DNA of 64,000 bases from contig CAWARY010000005.1 in NCBI GenBank assembly GCA_963784645.1, positions 62,001-126,000 on the forward strand, in the 5' to 3' direction. This document shows, piece by piece, positions 1 through 8,544 of the stretch; within the stretch, counting starts at the first letter, position 1; every line of letters begins with the position of its first letter. Source of the DNA: JBBRVW01 sp963784645 (GTDB lineage: Bacteria > Actinomycetota > Actinomycetes > JACCUZ01). The notes beneath the pieces are model-generated. The model was not told the origin of the DNA, did no database searches, and saw nothing but the letters and a program-made list of their open reading frames with translations. The position numbers were made by a program, and so were the translations under genes.

Positions 1-102
1 GCCAGCCTGCTCCAGAAGCTGGGGCTGCGCAGCCGGGTCCAGGCCGTCGTGGCGGCCTACGAGTCCGGACTCGTACGCCCTGGTGCCCGGGGCCACGACT
101 AG
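1..102 (+). CDS. LuxR-type response regulator, C-terminal end (partial)
   Basis: The window opens inside this gene and only the last 33 residues are visible. They contain KLGLRSRVQAVVAAYESGL, the recognition helix and closing helix of a NarL/LuxR helix-turn-helix DNA-binding domain. Proteins of this family usually carry an N-terminal receiver domain that a partner histidine kinase phosphorylates; both would lie left of the window. The TAG stop doubles as the first bases of a likely -10 box for the next gene. The family call is firm; the target genes cannot be known from this fragment. Confidence 0.8.
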   Translation, partial: ASLLQKLGLRSRVQAVVAAYESGLVRPGARGHD

Positions 103-105
103 CGT
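100..105 (+). promoter_or_regulatory. Extended -10 box of a leaderless start (TAGCGT)
   Basis: TAGCGT fits the TAnnnT form of an actinobacterial -10 box and stands 6 bases before the ATG at 112, so the transcript would begin at or next to the start codon. No ribosome binding site is visible. The box includes the stop codon of the preceding gene. Confidence 0.45.
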
Positions 106-111
106 GGTCGC

Positions 112-633
112 ATGCCGGAGCTGGTCCTGCCGACTACTCGCCTGCACGCCGCTTTCCTGGAGTGCCGCGACGACTGGGGTCCGGGACTCCACGAGGACGG
201 CTTCGGTCTCGGCGCCGACGACGACGTGCGGTCGGTCGACGGCTTCGCCACCTGGGTGCACGAGCGGGTCCGACTGACCCATCCGGCCGGTGACCCCTGC
301 CCGGACGTCAGGCACGGCTCGCCCCGCTGGATCGTCGAGGACGGCCAGGTGCTCGGGGGCATCGCCCTGCGCCACCAGTTCGACGACCGGCTCGGCCACA
401 TCGGGTACGGCGTACGACCGTCCGCGCGCCGCCGCGGCCTGGCGAGCTGGGCGCTGAGCGAGATGCTCGGCGAGGCCCGTGCCGCCCTGGGCGTGGACCG
501 CGTCCTCATCCCGTGCCTGGCGGACAACGTCGCCTCGGCCCGGACCATCGAACGCAACGGCGGCGTCCTCGAAGGCATCCGCGAGACCGATCACGGTCCG
601 GTCCGTCGCTACTGGATCGCTCTGTCCCGGTGA
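112..633 (+). CDS. GNAT family N-acetyltransferase
   Basis: This 173-residue protein has the acetyl-CoA-binding signature of GNAT enzymes: YGVRPSARRRGLAS near residues 103-116 supplies the R/Q-x-x-G-x-G/A loop, followed by the amphipathic helix and the conserved asparagine region PCLADNVASARTIERNGG near residues 134-151. These resemble RimJ/RimL-like and small-molecule acetyltransferases of actinomycetes. The substrate is unknown. The start is the first ATG, six bases after a TAGCGT box, so translation is probably leaderless. It is separated from the partial response regulator by only nine bases, but the promoter suggests independent expression. Confidence 0.88.
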   Translation: MPELVLPTTRLHAAFLECRDDWGPGLHEDGFGLGADDDVRSVDGFATWVHERVRLTHPAGDPCPDVRHGSPRWIVEDGQVLGGIALRHQFDDRLGHIGYGVRPSARRRGLASWALSEMLGEARAALGVDRVLIPCLADNVASARTIERNGGVLEGIRETDHGPVRRYWIALSR

Positions 634-753
634 CCGTTGCCTGACGCAATCGCGTTGCGTCGCGGGCTGCGAGCGCCCTAGCCTCGCCCCTCGCGGGACG
701 GCGACATCGCGCCCGCGCAGCCGGACGTCCGCCGACGGGAGACACAGGGCCGC

Positions 754-1518
754 ATGACTTCTCACCTCGTTGCGCTCTGCTGCGATGCGATCGACCCGCT
801 GCCTCTCGCACGCTTCTGGGGCGGTCTGCTGCGGTGGGAGATGACTGACGACCCGCACGACGGCATCGCGCTCCTGCCGAGCGACGACACCGGGTTCCTG
901 ATCCGATTCCTCCCGACCGAGGAGCCGAAGACCGGCCCGAACCGGATGCACTTCGACCTGACGAGCGACTCCCTCGAGGACCAGCAGCGGACGGTGGCGG
1001 GAGCGCTCCGCCGTGGCGCCCGGCACGTGGACGTCGGTCAACGCCCGGAGGAGGGCCACGTGGTGCTCGCCGACCCCGAGGGCAACGAGTTCTGCGTCCT
1101 CGAGCCGGGCAACAACTTCCTGGCCGACTGCGGCTTCGTCGGAGCGCTGGCCTGCGACGGGTCCCAAGCGGTCGGGTACTTCTGGAGCGAAGCGCTGGGC
1201 TGGCCGTTGGTCTGGGACCAGGACCAGGAGACGGCGATCCGCTCGCCTCTCGGCGGTCCGAAGATCACGTGGGGCGGTCCGCCGCTGATGCCGAAGACCG
1301 GGAAGAACCGGCTGCACTTCGACCTGGCCCCGCCGGTCGACGGTGATCAGCACGCGGAGGTCGACCGCCTCGTGTCCCTCGGGGCGACTCGGATCGATAT
1401 CGGCCAGGGTGACGTCAGCCGGGTGGTGATGGCCGATCCGGATGGCAACGAGTTCTGTGTGACAGCCGACGCCGGCGACGGCGGTTCCCTCGTGCCGGGC
1501 GGCCATGCCGTCCGCTGA
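754..1518 (+). CDS. VOC (glyoxalase/dioxygenase-fold) protein with two tandem domains
   Basis: This 254-residue protein contains two VOC (vicinal oxygen chelate) modules. Each ends with the same pattern: VVLADPEGNEFCVLE near residue 110 and VVMADPDGNEFCVTA near residue 232, which is the last strand of the fold. The repeats RMHFDL and RLHFDL mark the equivalent metal-side strands. This architecture is common in actinobacterial glyoxalase-like proteins whose substrate is unknown; classical glyoxalase I activity is not implied. A GGAG sequence lies about 12 bases before the ATG. The gene stands alone between the acetyltransferase and a convergent DUF1801 gene. Confidence 0.85.
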   Translation: MTSHLVALCCDAIDPLPLARFWGGLLRWEMTDDPHDGIALLPSDDTGFLIRFLPTEEPKTGPNRMHFDLTSDSLEDQQRTVAGALRRGARHVDVGQRPEEGHVVLADPEGNEFCVLEPGNNFLADCGFVGALACDGSQAVGYFWSEALGWPLVWDQDQETAIRSPLGGPKITWGGPPLMPKTGKNRLHFDLAPPVDGDQHAEVDRLVSLGATRIDIGQGDVSRVVMADPDGNEFCVTADAGDGGSLVPGGHAVR

Positions 1519-1536
1519 GGTCAGGCCCCAGCGCCG

Positions 1537-1986
1537 TCAGGAGACGGCGGCCCGCACGAGCCCGGCGACCTTCTTCTCCACGGCGGGGCTCCACTGCTTG
1601 AGCGCGTACGACACGGGCCACATGTCGCCGTCATCGAGGTTCGCCCGATCCTGGAAGCCGAGGGTCGAGTACCGGTAGTCGAACTTGCCGGAGTCCTGGA
1701 AGAACACGACAACCTTGCCGTCCGCATCGGTGTAGGCGGGCATCCCGTACCAGGTCCGCGGCGACAGGTCGGGAGCGGTCGCGGTCACCGTCACGTGTAC
1801 GCGCTCGGCGAGCGCCCGGTCGGCCGGCGCCATCTCCGCGATCTTGTCCAGCAGCGTGGTCAGGCCGTCGGCCTTCTTGGCGCCCTTCTTGCCCTCGGCG
1901 CGCAGCTCGGCGGCGCGTTCCTTCATCGCGGAACGCTCCTGGGCGCTGAAACCGTCGGACGTGGGCGTGGCCTTCTTGGCAGGCAT
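1537..1986 (-). CDS. DUF1801 / YdhG-like protein
   Basis: A 149-residue soluble protein whose central and C-terminal parts match the DUF1801 (YdhG, also called iron chaperone-like) family. Visible signature stretches are RTWYGMPAYTDADGKVVVFFQ and the final KQWSPAVEKKVAGLV helix. The N-terminal 40 residues are rich in lysine and alanine and look like a flexible tail. Members have a SufE/frataxin-like fold; an iron-binding role has been proposed for some Bacillus homologues but is not established here. The gene is convergent with the VOC gene and appears monocistronic. Confidence 0.8.
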   Translation of the reverse strand: MPAKKATPTSDGFSAQERSAMKERAAELRAEGKKGAKKADGLTTLLDKIAEMAPADRALAERVHVTVTATAPDLSPRTWYGMPAYTDADGKVVVFFQDSGKFDYRYSTLGFQDRANLDDGDMWPVSYALKQWSPAVEKKVAGLVRAAVS

Positions 1987-2131
1987 TCCGGGATCCCCTC
2001 TGCTGACGCTGCGGCACGGCGTCGTGCCGGCCTTGCGCCGAGGTTAGGGGCGGTCACACGGCGGTGCTTCTCGATTCCTGATCGGATCGGGTGCTCGTCC
2101 GGCCGCCCGGCGCTCGTGGTGCTCCGCGCGA

Positions 2132-2497
2132 TCAGCCGGCCCACCGCGGACGGGTGCCGAGCACGACGGCGGCCATCGCGACCCACGCCGAAGCGCCGCA
2201 GGCGCTGACCGTCGCGGCCCGCCGGTAGCGCGGCGACCAGGCGAGCACGGGCAGCATGCTCAGCGCATGCAGGACGTCGACCACCGCCCCGACCTCCGCC
2301 GACGCGGGCTGCGGCCGGCTGAGCAGCAGCGCGCCCTGCGCGACGTCGCGCACCGCCAGCGCCGTGGCTGCGACCCGGCCCGCCCTCGGCAGGGCACCGC
2401 CGGCAGCGGGCTGCCGAGCCAGCAGCCCAGCGGTCCAGGCGAGGCCGACCCCGACCCGGGCTGCGCCCAGCACCTGCAGGCGGGCGGCGGGTGTCAC
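2132..2497 (-). CDS. Small multi-spanning membrane protein, unknown function
   Basis: A GTG start at 2497 overlaps the TGA of the upstream SDR gene in a GTGA arrangement, which decides the start and implies translational coupling. The 121-residue product has about four hydrophobic segments (around residues 8-26, 40-54, 67-82 and 92-110) joined by short basic or polar loops, so it is probably an inner-membrane protein. I do not recognise the family with certainty; it resembles small DUF4267-like integral proteins that often follow dehydrogenase genes. Its pairing with an SDR that has a hydrophobic C-terminus suggests both work at the membrane, which is inference. Confidence 0.65.
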   Translation of the reverse strand: MTPAARLQVLGAARVGVGLAWTAGLLARQPAAGGALPRAGRVAATALAVRDVAQGALLLSRPQPASAEVGAVVDVLHALSMLPVLAWSPRYRRAATVSACGASAWVAMAAVVLGTRPRWAG

Positions 2498-3492
2498 GAC
2501 CGGCGCCACAGAGCGGCGAGCGCAGCCGCCCCGACTGCTCCGGCCGCCGCGGCGACGACACCGTGGTGCTGGCTGGCCCACAGCTGCGGGCTGCGCGCGT
2601 GCGACGTGTCGTCGAAGACGCCGTGCGGTCCGAAGTCGCGGTCGGCGTCGGCCGGCTCCCACAGGTTCACCGGTGCGTCGGGGTCGCGCGGCTCCTTGGT
2701 CTGCTGCGAGTCGAAGCCGGTACGCCCCAGGTAGCGGTCGAGCAGGCCGGGGACGACGGCGTTGGCCATCAGGGTCGCCGCCGTCGACGCACCGACCCAG
2801 TACTCGCGGCGCTGCGGGTGGTCGGCCGCGTGGACGACCGCCCGGGCGGCGACCTCGGGCTGGTAGATCGGCGGCACCGGCTGCGGGTGCCGCGGCAGCC
2901 GCGACAGCACCCAGGAGAACTGCGGGGTGTTCACGGCCGGCATCTGCACCATCGTCACGTGCACGCCGCTCTTCTCGTGCAGCAGCTCGCAGCGCAGAGC
3001 CTCGTGGAAGCCCTGGATCGCGTGCTTCGCGCCGCAGTACGCCGTCTGCAGCGGGATGCCGCGGTAGGCCAGCGCCGACCCGACCTGCACGACGACACCG
3101 CGGTCGCGCGGCTTCATCCGGCGCAGCGCCGTCATGGTGCCGTAGACGTAGCCGAGGTAGCTGACCTCGGTGACCCGCTTGTACTCGTCAGCAGTGATCT
3201 GCTCGAACGGCGAGAACACCGAGGTGAACGCGTCGTTGACCCAGACGTCGATCGGTCCGAGCTCGGCCTCGACCCGGTCCGCGACGGCTTCCAGCTGGTC
3301 GGGGTCCGCGACGTCGGCGGGGAGGACGAGCGCCTCGCCACCGGCGGCCCGGACGTCGGCGGCGGCGGCGTCCAGCCCGGCCTGCCCGCGGGCGACGAGG
3401 GCCACCTTGGCGCCCCGCGCTGCGAAGGCCGTCGCGGTGGCGCGGCCGATCCCGCCGCTGGCTCCGGTGACGACGACGACTTCTGCAGGCAT
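2494..3492 (-). CDS. Short-chain dehydrogenase/reductase (SDR) with C-terminal hydrophobic anchor
   Basis: A 332-residue SDR. The NAD(P)-binding loop TGASGGIG is at residues 9-16 and the catalytic pair YCGAK (Y152, K156) follows a serine in VGSALAY near 138-143. The substrate-binding half extends to about residue 250. An unusual tail after about residue 265 is proline- and aspartate-rich and ends in an alanine-rich hydrophobic stretch (about 311-328) closed by WRRS, probably a membrane tail. Actinobacterial relatives are annotated only as SDR oxidoreductases, so the substrate is unknown. The gene heads a two-gene operon with the overlapping small membrane protein. Confidence 0.88.
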   Translation of the reverse strand: MPAEVVVVTGASGGIGRATATAFAARGAKVALVARGQAGLDAAAADVRAAGGEALVLPADVADPDQLEAVADRVEAELGPIDVWVNDAFTSVFSPFEQITADEYKRVTEVSYLGYVYGTMTALRRMKPRDRGVVVQVGSALAYRGIPLQTAYCGAKHAIQGFHEALRCELLHEKSGVHVTMVQMPAVNTPQFSWVLSRLPRHPQPVPPIYQPEVAARAVVHAADHPQRREYWVGASTAATLMANAVVPGLLDRYLGRTGFDSQQTKEPRDPDAPVNLWEPADADRDFGPHGVFDDTSHARSPQLWASQHHGVVAAAAGAVGAAALAALWRRS

Positions 3493-3633
3493 GGCGTGAC
3501 GGCTCCGCTCAGGACGATGGTGAGGACCCTGAGCGACTACCCGGCACCGGTCGTCGTACTCCGTCCGGTGGCTGTGACGTCGTGCCTAGCCTGCGGTCAA
3601 GGCCGCTGTCAGCCGGCGTGCAGGCGGGCGACG

Positions 3634-3639
3634 TACGGT
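3634..3639 (+). promoter_or_regulatory. -10 box TACGGT of a leaderless start
   Basis: TACGGT is followed after 7 bases by GTG at 3647. This spacing makes 3647 a better start for the siderophore-interacting protein than the in-frame GTG at 3638, which lies inside and just after the box. Confidence 0.4.
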
Positions 3640-3646
3640 GGCGCGC

Positions 3647-4429
3647 GTGACCGAGACCCGTGACAGCGCACCGATCGACTTCGACGACAGCGAGGCCGTC
3701 GCGGCCCGGATGGACGCCCGCCGGATGGACCTCACTGTCGTGGGGGTCCGGCCGCTGACGCCGACACTGGTCCGGGTGGACCTCGCCGGCGAGGGACTGC
3801 GCGGGTTGCCGGCCCGGCCCGGACAGGACCTCATGCTCACCGCGGACGCCGGCAGCCCGGTCGTCCGTCGGCGCTGGACGATGCGCGACCTGGACCCCGA
3901 GGCCGGAACGGTGGCGCTCGACGTCGTCGTGCACCCCGACGTCGAGGGCGCGAGCCGCCTGCACCTGGCCGCACCCGGCGACGTCGTCGAGGCCATCGGG
4001 CCGCGCGGCAAGGTGCACCTGGTTCCCGATGCCCGCGTGCACCACTTCCTCGGCGACCAGAGCTTCCTCCCGGCCGCGTTCGCGATGGCCGAGGCGGTGG
4101 CCGCGCCGGCGGCAGCCGTGGTGACCCTGACGGTCCCGTCGGCGGAGGAGCGGCTCCCGCTCGACGCCGTCGCCTGCCGGGCCGGCGTCACCTGGGTGGA
4201 GCCGGCAGCCGATGACGCGGCGACCGGTCTCGAGCTGCTCGAAGCGAGCGGCCTCGGCGACCCCGAGGACGGCGTCGTGGCCTACGTCGGCGGCGAGATG
4301 TCGCTCGCGTCGACGATCCGCTCGGCGCTGGTCCGCGACCGCGGCTGGCCGCGCGAGGCGGTCATGCCGAAGCCGTACTGGCGGCGCGGCGCCGCCAACG
4401 CCCGACACGGCGAGCCGGGCCGCGACTAG
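3647..4429 (+). CDS. Siderophore-interacting protein (SIP family FAD/NAD(P)H reductase)
   Basis: The 260-residue protein matches the SIP family, which uses FAD and NAD(P)H or ferredoxin to reduce ferric-siderophores in the cytoplasm and free the iron. Family marks are the N-terminal strand VVGVRPLTPTLVRVDLAGEG, the FAD-binding RRRWTMRDLD (the R-x-Y-T/S position carries T), the HPDVEGASRLHLAAPGD segment, and the C-terminal AYVGGEMS and PKPYWRRGAA, typical of the SIP NAD-binding half. The start at 3647 is chosen because TACGGT lies 7 bases upstream; 3638 is an alternative. No siderophore transporter or biosynthetic genes are adjacent. Confidence 0.88.
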   Translation: MTETRDSAPIDFDDSEAVAARMDARRMDLTVVGVRPLTPTLVRVDLAGEGLRGLPARPGQDLMLTADAGSPVVRRRWTMRDLDPEAGTVALDVVVHPDVEGASRLHLAAPGDVVEAIGPRGKVHLVPDARVHHFLGDQSFLPAAFAMAEAVAAPAAAVVTLTVPSAEERLPLDAVACRAGVTWVEPAADDAATGLELLEASGLGDPEDGVVAYVGGEMSLASTIRSALVRDRGWPREAVMPKPYWRRGAANARHGEPGRD

Positions 4430-4450
4430 GAGGAGGTGCCCCGGCAGCCC

Positions 4451-4807
4451 TCAGCCGCGGGAGACCCGCTCCACCAGCTCGTAGAGGCCGCCGTCGGGGG
4501 CGACGAAGTGCGCGTAGCGGTACTCGTCGTTGCCGCCCGGGTCGTCGACGTCGACGCCCCGCTGGCGCAGCTCCGCCACCGCGGCGTCCAGGTCTGCGAC
4601 GTGGAAGCCGACCGTCCGCGACGTGCCGCCGCCGGGCTCCCGTTCGTCGCTGACGGCGAAGCCGGAGCCGTCCGGCAACGAGAACATGTCGGCGTAGCCG
4701 GGGTCGGCCGACGCCGGGACCAGTCCCAGAACGTCCGTGACGAACCCGGTCATCGCGTGCCGGTGGGGGGTCGCGGTCCCGGCGAACACCAGTCCGAGGA
4801 TCTCCAT
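4451..4807 (-). CDS. Single-domain VOC family protein
   Basis: This 118-residue protein has one VOC module pair typical of glyoxalase/bleomycin-resistance-fold proteins. It begins MEILGLVFAGTATP, has the central FHVADLDAAVAELRQRGVDV helix, and ends HFVAPDGGLYELVER, the last metal-side strand. A histidine and a glutamate at the usual chelating positions suggest a metal site, but the substrate is unknown. The start is the ATG at 4807; the open frame continues upstream but that part has no family similarity. It is convergent with the siderophore-interacting protein gene. Confidence 0.82.
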   Translation of the reverse strand: MEILGLVFAGTATPHRHAMTGFVTDVLGLVPASADPGYADMFSLPDGSGFAVSDEREPGGGTSRTVGFHVADLDAAVAELRQRGVDVDDPGGNDEYRYAHFVAPDGGLYELVERVSRG

Positions 4808-4912
4808 GATCGGACGGTACGGGAGGCGTGAGGAGGCATCCGCCAGGGCCTGCGGTGGCGAACAACCCTCTGCAGGGCGTGCGGGGCGCCTCCACCCACC
4901 GGAAGGACCACC

Positions 4913-5032
4913 GTGAGGCACGTTCCCGAGAAGCGGCAGGGCATCGCGCCGCCCGCGGGGCTGGTACCGCTGCTGCTCGCTGCGGCGGCGGTCCTGAGCG
5001 CGCTAGCCGTCGTCATGGCGCTGGTCGTCTGA
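4913..5032 (+). CDS. 39-residue single-span membrane peptide
   Basis: A GTG at 4913 follows GGAAGGA with suitable spacing and opens a 39-residue frame. Residues 1-15 are polar and basic with two prolines (VRHVPEKRQGIAPPAG). Residues 17-39 form one hydrophobic segment rich in leucine, alanine and valine, ending at the TGA. This looks like a small single-pass membrane protein with a cytoplasmic N-terminus. I know no family for it. The strong ribosome binding site and clean hydropathy favour a real gene, but the length is too short to be sure. Confidence 0.5.
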   Translation: MRHVPEKRQGIAPPAGLVPLLLAAAAVLSALAVVMALVV

Positions 5033-5158
5033 CCCGGACCCCGGGGCGCCGTGGGCAGCCGGGCACGCCGGGCGCGCGACGGCTGCTCCCGACGAGCCTC
5101 TGGGACGCCGCGCTCCGTCGCCAGTACCCGACTCCCTGAGCGCCGCGGGTGGCGGCAC

Positions 5159-5164
5159 TACAGT
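5159..5164 (+). promoter_or_regulatory. -10 box TACAGT of a leaderless start
   Basis: TACAGT stands 7 bases before the ATG of the glucokinase gene at 5172, with no ribosome binding site between them, consistent with a leaderless transcript. Confidence 0.45.
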
Positions 5165-5171
5165 CTGCGGG

Positions 5172-6275
5172 ATGACCGAGCGCCGGCCGTCGCTGCTCGG
5201 GCTGCCGTACCGCGACGAGTCGGCTCGACCGCCGCGGGTCAGCCCGCTCAACGCTGCGCTGCTCACCGTCGGTGTGGACATCGGCGGGACCAAGGTGGTG
5301 GCGGGAGTCGTCACCCATGACGGCGAGGTCGTCGAGCAGGTCCGCCGCGACACCCCCGACCGCAGCAAGAGCCCGCAGGTGGTCGAGGACACCATCGTCG
5401 ACGCGGTGCTCGACCTCGCGTCCCGGCACGAGATCCACGCGGTCGGCATCGGGGCGGCCGGCTTCATCGACGCCGACCGGTCCAACGTGCTCTTCGCGCC
5501 GCACCTGTCGTGGCGCAACGAGCCGCTGCGCGAGGCGATCAGCTCCCGGCTGCGGCTGCCCGTCGTCGTCGAGAACGACGCCAACGCCGCGGTCTGGGCC
5601 GAGTGGCGCTTCGGTGCCGGGCGGGGCGAGTCCCACCTCGTGTGCGTCAACCTCGGCACCGGCATCGGCGGCGCGATGATCGTCAACGGCGCCCTGCAGC
5701 GGGGCCGGTTCGGTGTCGCGGGGGAGTACGGCCACATGCAGGTGGTGCCCGACGGGCGGCGCTGCGAGTGCGGCAACCGGGGCTGCTGGGAGCAGTACGC
5801 GTCCGGCAACGTCCTGGTCCGCGAGGCTCGCGAGCTGGCGATCGCGGGGTCGCCCGTCGCCCACGGCCTGCTCGAGCGGGCCGGCGGCGACCCGGCCGCC
5901 ATCACCGGGCCACTCGTCACCCAGGCGGCCCGCGACGGCGACCCGGCAGCCCGCGAGCTGTTCGAGGAGATCGGTCACTGGCTGGGTGTCGGGATGGCCA
6001 ATCTCGCCGCGGCGGTCGACCCCGGCACGTTCGTCGTGGGCGGGGGAGTCTCCGAGGCCGGCGACCTCCTCATCGTCCCTGCGCGCGACGCGTTCGCGAA
6101 GTCGCTCACCGGCCGCCGCTACCGGCCCGAGGCGACCATCGTGCGGGCCAGGCTCGGCAACACCGCCGGCCTCGTCGGCGCCGCCGACCTGGCGCGGCCC
6201 TTCGCGCGCCGGTTCCGTCGAGCGCGAGCGCGAGCCCGCGACCGGCGGGTCCGGCGCGAGCCCGGTACGACGTGA
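5172..6275 (+). CDS. glk: ROK family glucokinase
   Basis: A 367-residue sugar kinase of the ROK family, which phosphorylates glucose with ATP in the cytoplasm. Visible marks are the phosphate loop VGVDIGGTKVVAGVV near residues 33-47, the catalytic ENDANAAVWAEW near 133-144, NLGTGIGGA for the second phosphate site, and the ROK zinc motif CECGNRGCWEQYASG near residue 198. The C-terminal GGGVSEAGDLL also fits. An N-terminal extension of about 30 residues precedes the usual start. The basic tail after about 340 is unusual. The stop overlaps the next gene as GTGA. Confidence 0.9.
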   Translation: MTERRPSLLGLPYRDESARPPRVSPLNAALLTVGVDIGGTKVVAGVVTHDGEVVEQVRRDTPDRSKSPQVVEDTIVDAVLDLASRHEIHAVGIGAAGFIDADRSNVLFAPHLSWRNEPLREAISSRLRLPVVVENDANAAVWAEWRFGAGRGESHLVCVNLGTGIGGAMIVNGALQRGRFGVAGEYGHMQVVPDGRRCECGNRGCWEQYASGNVLVREARELAIAGSPVAHGLLERAGGDPAAITGPLVTQAARDGDPAARELFEEIGHWLGVGMANLAAAVDPGTFVVGGGVSEAGDLLIVPARDAFAKSLTGRRYRPEATIVRARLGNTAGLVGAADLARPFARRFRRARARARDRRVRREPGTT

Positions 6276-8124
6276 CCGCGCCGCTGCGGATGTCCAACGT
6301 CGACGCCGCCTGGCTCGGGATGGACTCACCGGAGAACCTCATGATGGTGACCGGCGTCCTCCGGCTCGACGAGGAGCTGGACCGGCCCCGGCTGGTCGAG
6401 GTGATCGGGCACCGGCTGCTCGCCGCGTACCCGAAGTTCTCCATGCGACCGCTGCCCTCGGGCAGCCCGTTCGAGCAGCCGGTCTGGACCGACGACCCGG
6501 ACTTCGACCTGTCGCGCCACGTGCTCGACGCCGGCGAGGTGCGGGCGGCGACGAGGGACTTGCCGACCTGGTGAGCGGCCTGCTCGGCCGGCCGCTCGAC
6601 ATGCGCCACTCGCCGTGGCAGTTCCACCTCGTGACGCTGCCCGCGTCCGCGGACGGCCCAGCCACGTCCGCGCTCGTCGCGCGGCTGCACCACTGCATCG
6701 CCGACGGCATCGCGCTGGCGAGCGTGCTGCTGTCGCTCACCGACGACGACCCCGACGTTCCCGCCGACGAGGGGCGGCCCGCGTCGAGCCGCGACCCGCG
6801 CCGGCCCGGACTGCGGTCCCGCCTGACCGAGGGGTCGCGCGACCTCGCCCCGGTCGCCGGGGTCGACCCGCTGTCGCCTCGGTCGTTGCGGCAGGCACTC
6901 GACGCGGCCAGGTTCGGCGGGAGGGTGCTCAGCACCGGCGTCGGGCTGCTGCTGGCCAACCGTGACCCCCGGACCCGGCTCTCGGGGCGGCTCGGCACCG
7001 CGAAGGTGGCGGCCTGGTCGCGGCCGCTCGAGCTGGCCATGACCAAGCGGATAGCCGCCGCGCTCGGCGTCACCGTGAACGACGTGCTGCTCGCCGTGAC
7101 GGCCGGTGCGTTGCGCCGCCACCTCACCGGCCACGGCGAGACCGCGCACGACCTGCGGGTCTTCGTCCCCGTCGACCTGCGCCGCGGCGAGCCGGTACCG
7201 GCGTCGCTGGGAAACAAGTTCGGCATCGTCTTCGTCAAGCTGCCGGTGTCCGTCGCCGACCCGCTCGAGCGGGTGGCCCGGGTCCACGAACGCATGACGC
7301 GGCGCAAGGCCGGCGCGCAGGCCGCCTCCACGTTCGCGATCCTCGCCGTGGTGGGCGCGCTGCCCTCGTGGGCGCACCGGCTCGCGGTCCGGGTCCTGGG
7401 CGCCAAGTCGTCGGCGATCGTGACGAACGTCCCCGGCCCCACCCGCCCCGTCTACCTGGCCGGCTCGCGGGTGACCCGGGTGACGTTCTGGGTGCCGCAG
7501 GCCGGTTCGGTCGGCCTCGGCGTGAGCATCCTCAGCTACGCCGGTGAGGTCACGGTCGGCGTCGCGGCCGACTGCAACCTGGTGCCCGAGCCGGCCGGGC
7601 TGGTGGCCGCGGCCGAGGCCGAGCTCGATGAGCTGGCGCGCCGGGTGCTCGGAGTCGACGACTCCGTCGTCCAGCTCGAGGCCGTGCCGTTCGACTCCGA
7701 CCTCGCCTCGGCGCTCGTCGCCGAGGTCCAGCAGGAGTACGTCCGCCGCTACGGCGGCCACGACGAGTCGCCGGTCGACCCCGACGAGTTCGTCGCCCCC
7801 GACGGCACCTTCCTGGTCGCCCGGGTGGGGACGACGGCGATCGGCTGCGCGGGGCTGCGCCGCCACGCCGACGGTGTCGTCGAGGTGAAGCGGATGTTCG
7901 TCCGGCCGGAGCACCGCCGCCGCGGCCACGCCCGCCGCCTGCTGGCCGCGCTCGAGGACGTCGCCCGCTCCCAGGGCGACCGTCGGGTGGTGCTCGAGAC
8001 CGGCACGGCGCAGCCGGAGGCGATCGCGCTGTACACGAGCGCGGGGTACACGCCGATCGAGGGCTTCGGCCACTACAAGGACGCGCCGCTCTCGCGCTCG
8101 TTCGGCCGCGATCTCACGGCCTAG
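6272..8124 (+). pseudogene. WS/DGAT-type acyltransferase fused to a GNAT domain, with an apparent one-base frameshift
   Basis: A GTG at 6272 overlaps the glucokinase stop. The first about 98 codons encode the start of a wax ester synthase/diacylglycerol acyltransferase (PLRMSNVDAAWLGMDSPENLMMV), then run into a TGA at 6572. From about 6545 the neighbouring frame carries on without a break: the catalytic HHCIADG near 6690, the long middle region, and NVPGPTRPVYLAGS of the C-terminal DUF1298 part. After about 7675 a GNAT module follows (VKRMFVRPEHRRRGHARRLL). One base appears to be missing between about 6530 and 6560. The enzyme would acylate alcohols or diacylglycerol from acyl-CoA. A sequencing error is as likely as a real mutation. 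Confidence 0.82.
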
Positions 8125-8130
8125 GCAGGG

Positions 8131-8147
8131 CGGCCCACCATGGGCCG
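8131..8147 (+). terminator. Hairpin after the acyltransferase gene
   Basis: CGGCCCA and TGGGCCG form a perfect 7-bp stem with a CCA loop, seven bases after the stop codon at 8124. No T-run follows, as is common for actinobacterial terminators. Confidence 0.5.
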
Positions 8148-8330
8148 GTTGCGGCCGGCGCGTCACGTTCGGACCGACTCGGGGGACGAAAGGACGAGTC
8201 CGCCGGAAAATTGCTAACGACGGCGGGGTCCGGGACCGATGAGCAGAACACGGAGGGTCGGTCTCGACTGGTGGCGCCCAGGAGGTATCCCGGGAACCAC
8301 CACCGGCTCCTTCCCGCAGGAGGTGTCCTC

Positions 8331-8540
8331 ATGTGTCAGCACCAGCCGATGTGCCCGTCCGCGGACAGTCCGGCGCGCCAGCTCGCGCACACCGTGGCGG
8401 CCCACCCCGAGCAGGGCTGGAGCCTGCTCTGCAACGGCGTCGTCGTCTTCGACGACCTGGGCGTGCTGCTCCCGGTCACCCGGCCCGTCGCCGTCCGACC
8501 CGCAGCGGTCCGGCCGGTCCTCGCGACCGCGGCCGCCTGA
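8331..8540 (+). CDS. DUF5999 family protein
   Basis: A 69-residue protein beginning MCQHQPMCPSADSPAR and containing HPEQGWSLLCNGVVVFDD, the core of the actinobacterial DUF5999 family. The N-terminal cysteines (C2, C8) and histidine H4 are conserved in the family and could bind metal; the function is unknown. The ATG is preceded by GCAGGAGG at a good distance, which settles the start against longer upstream frames. A second small frame begins only five bases after its stop. Confidence 0.85.
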   Translation: MCQHQPMCPSADSPARQLAHTVAAHPEQGWSLLCNGVVVFDDLGVLLPVTRPVAVRPAAVRPVLATAAA

Positions 8541-8544
8541 GGTC

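Noticed and set aside
6106..8166. 686-codon open frame on the minus strand
   Set aside because: Antisense to glucokinase and the acyltransferase; it stays open across the frameshift only because of GC bias.
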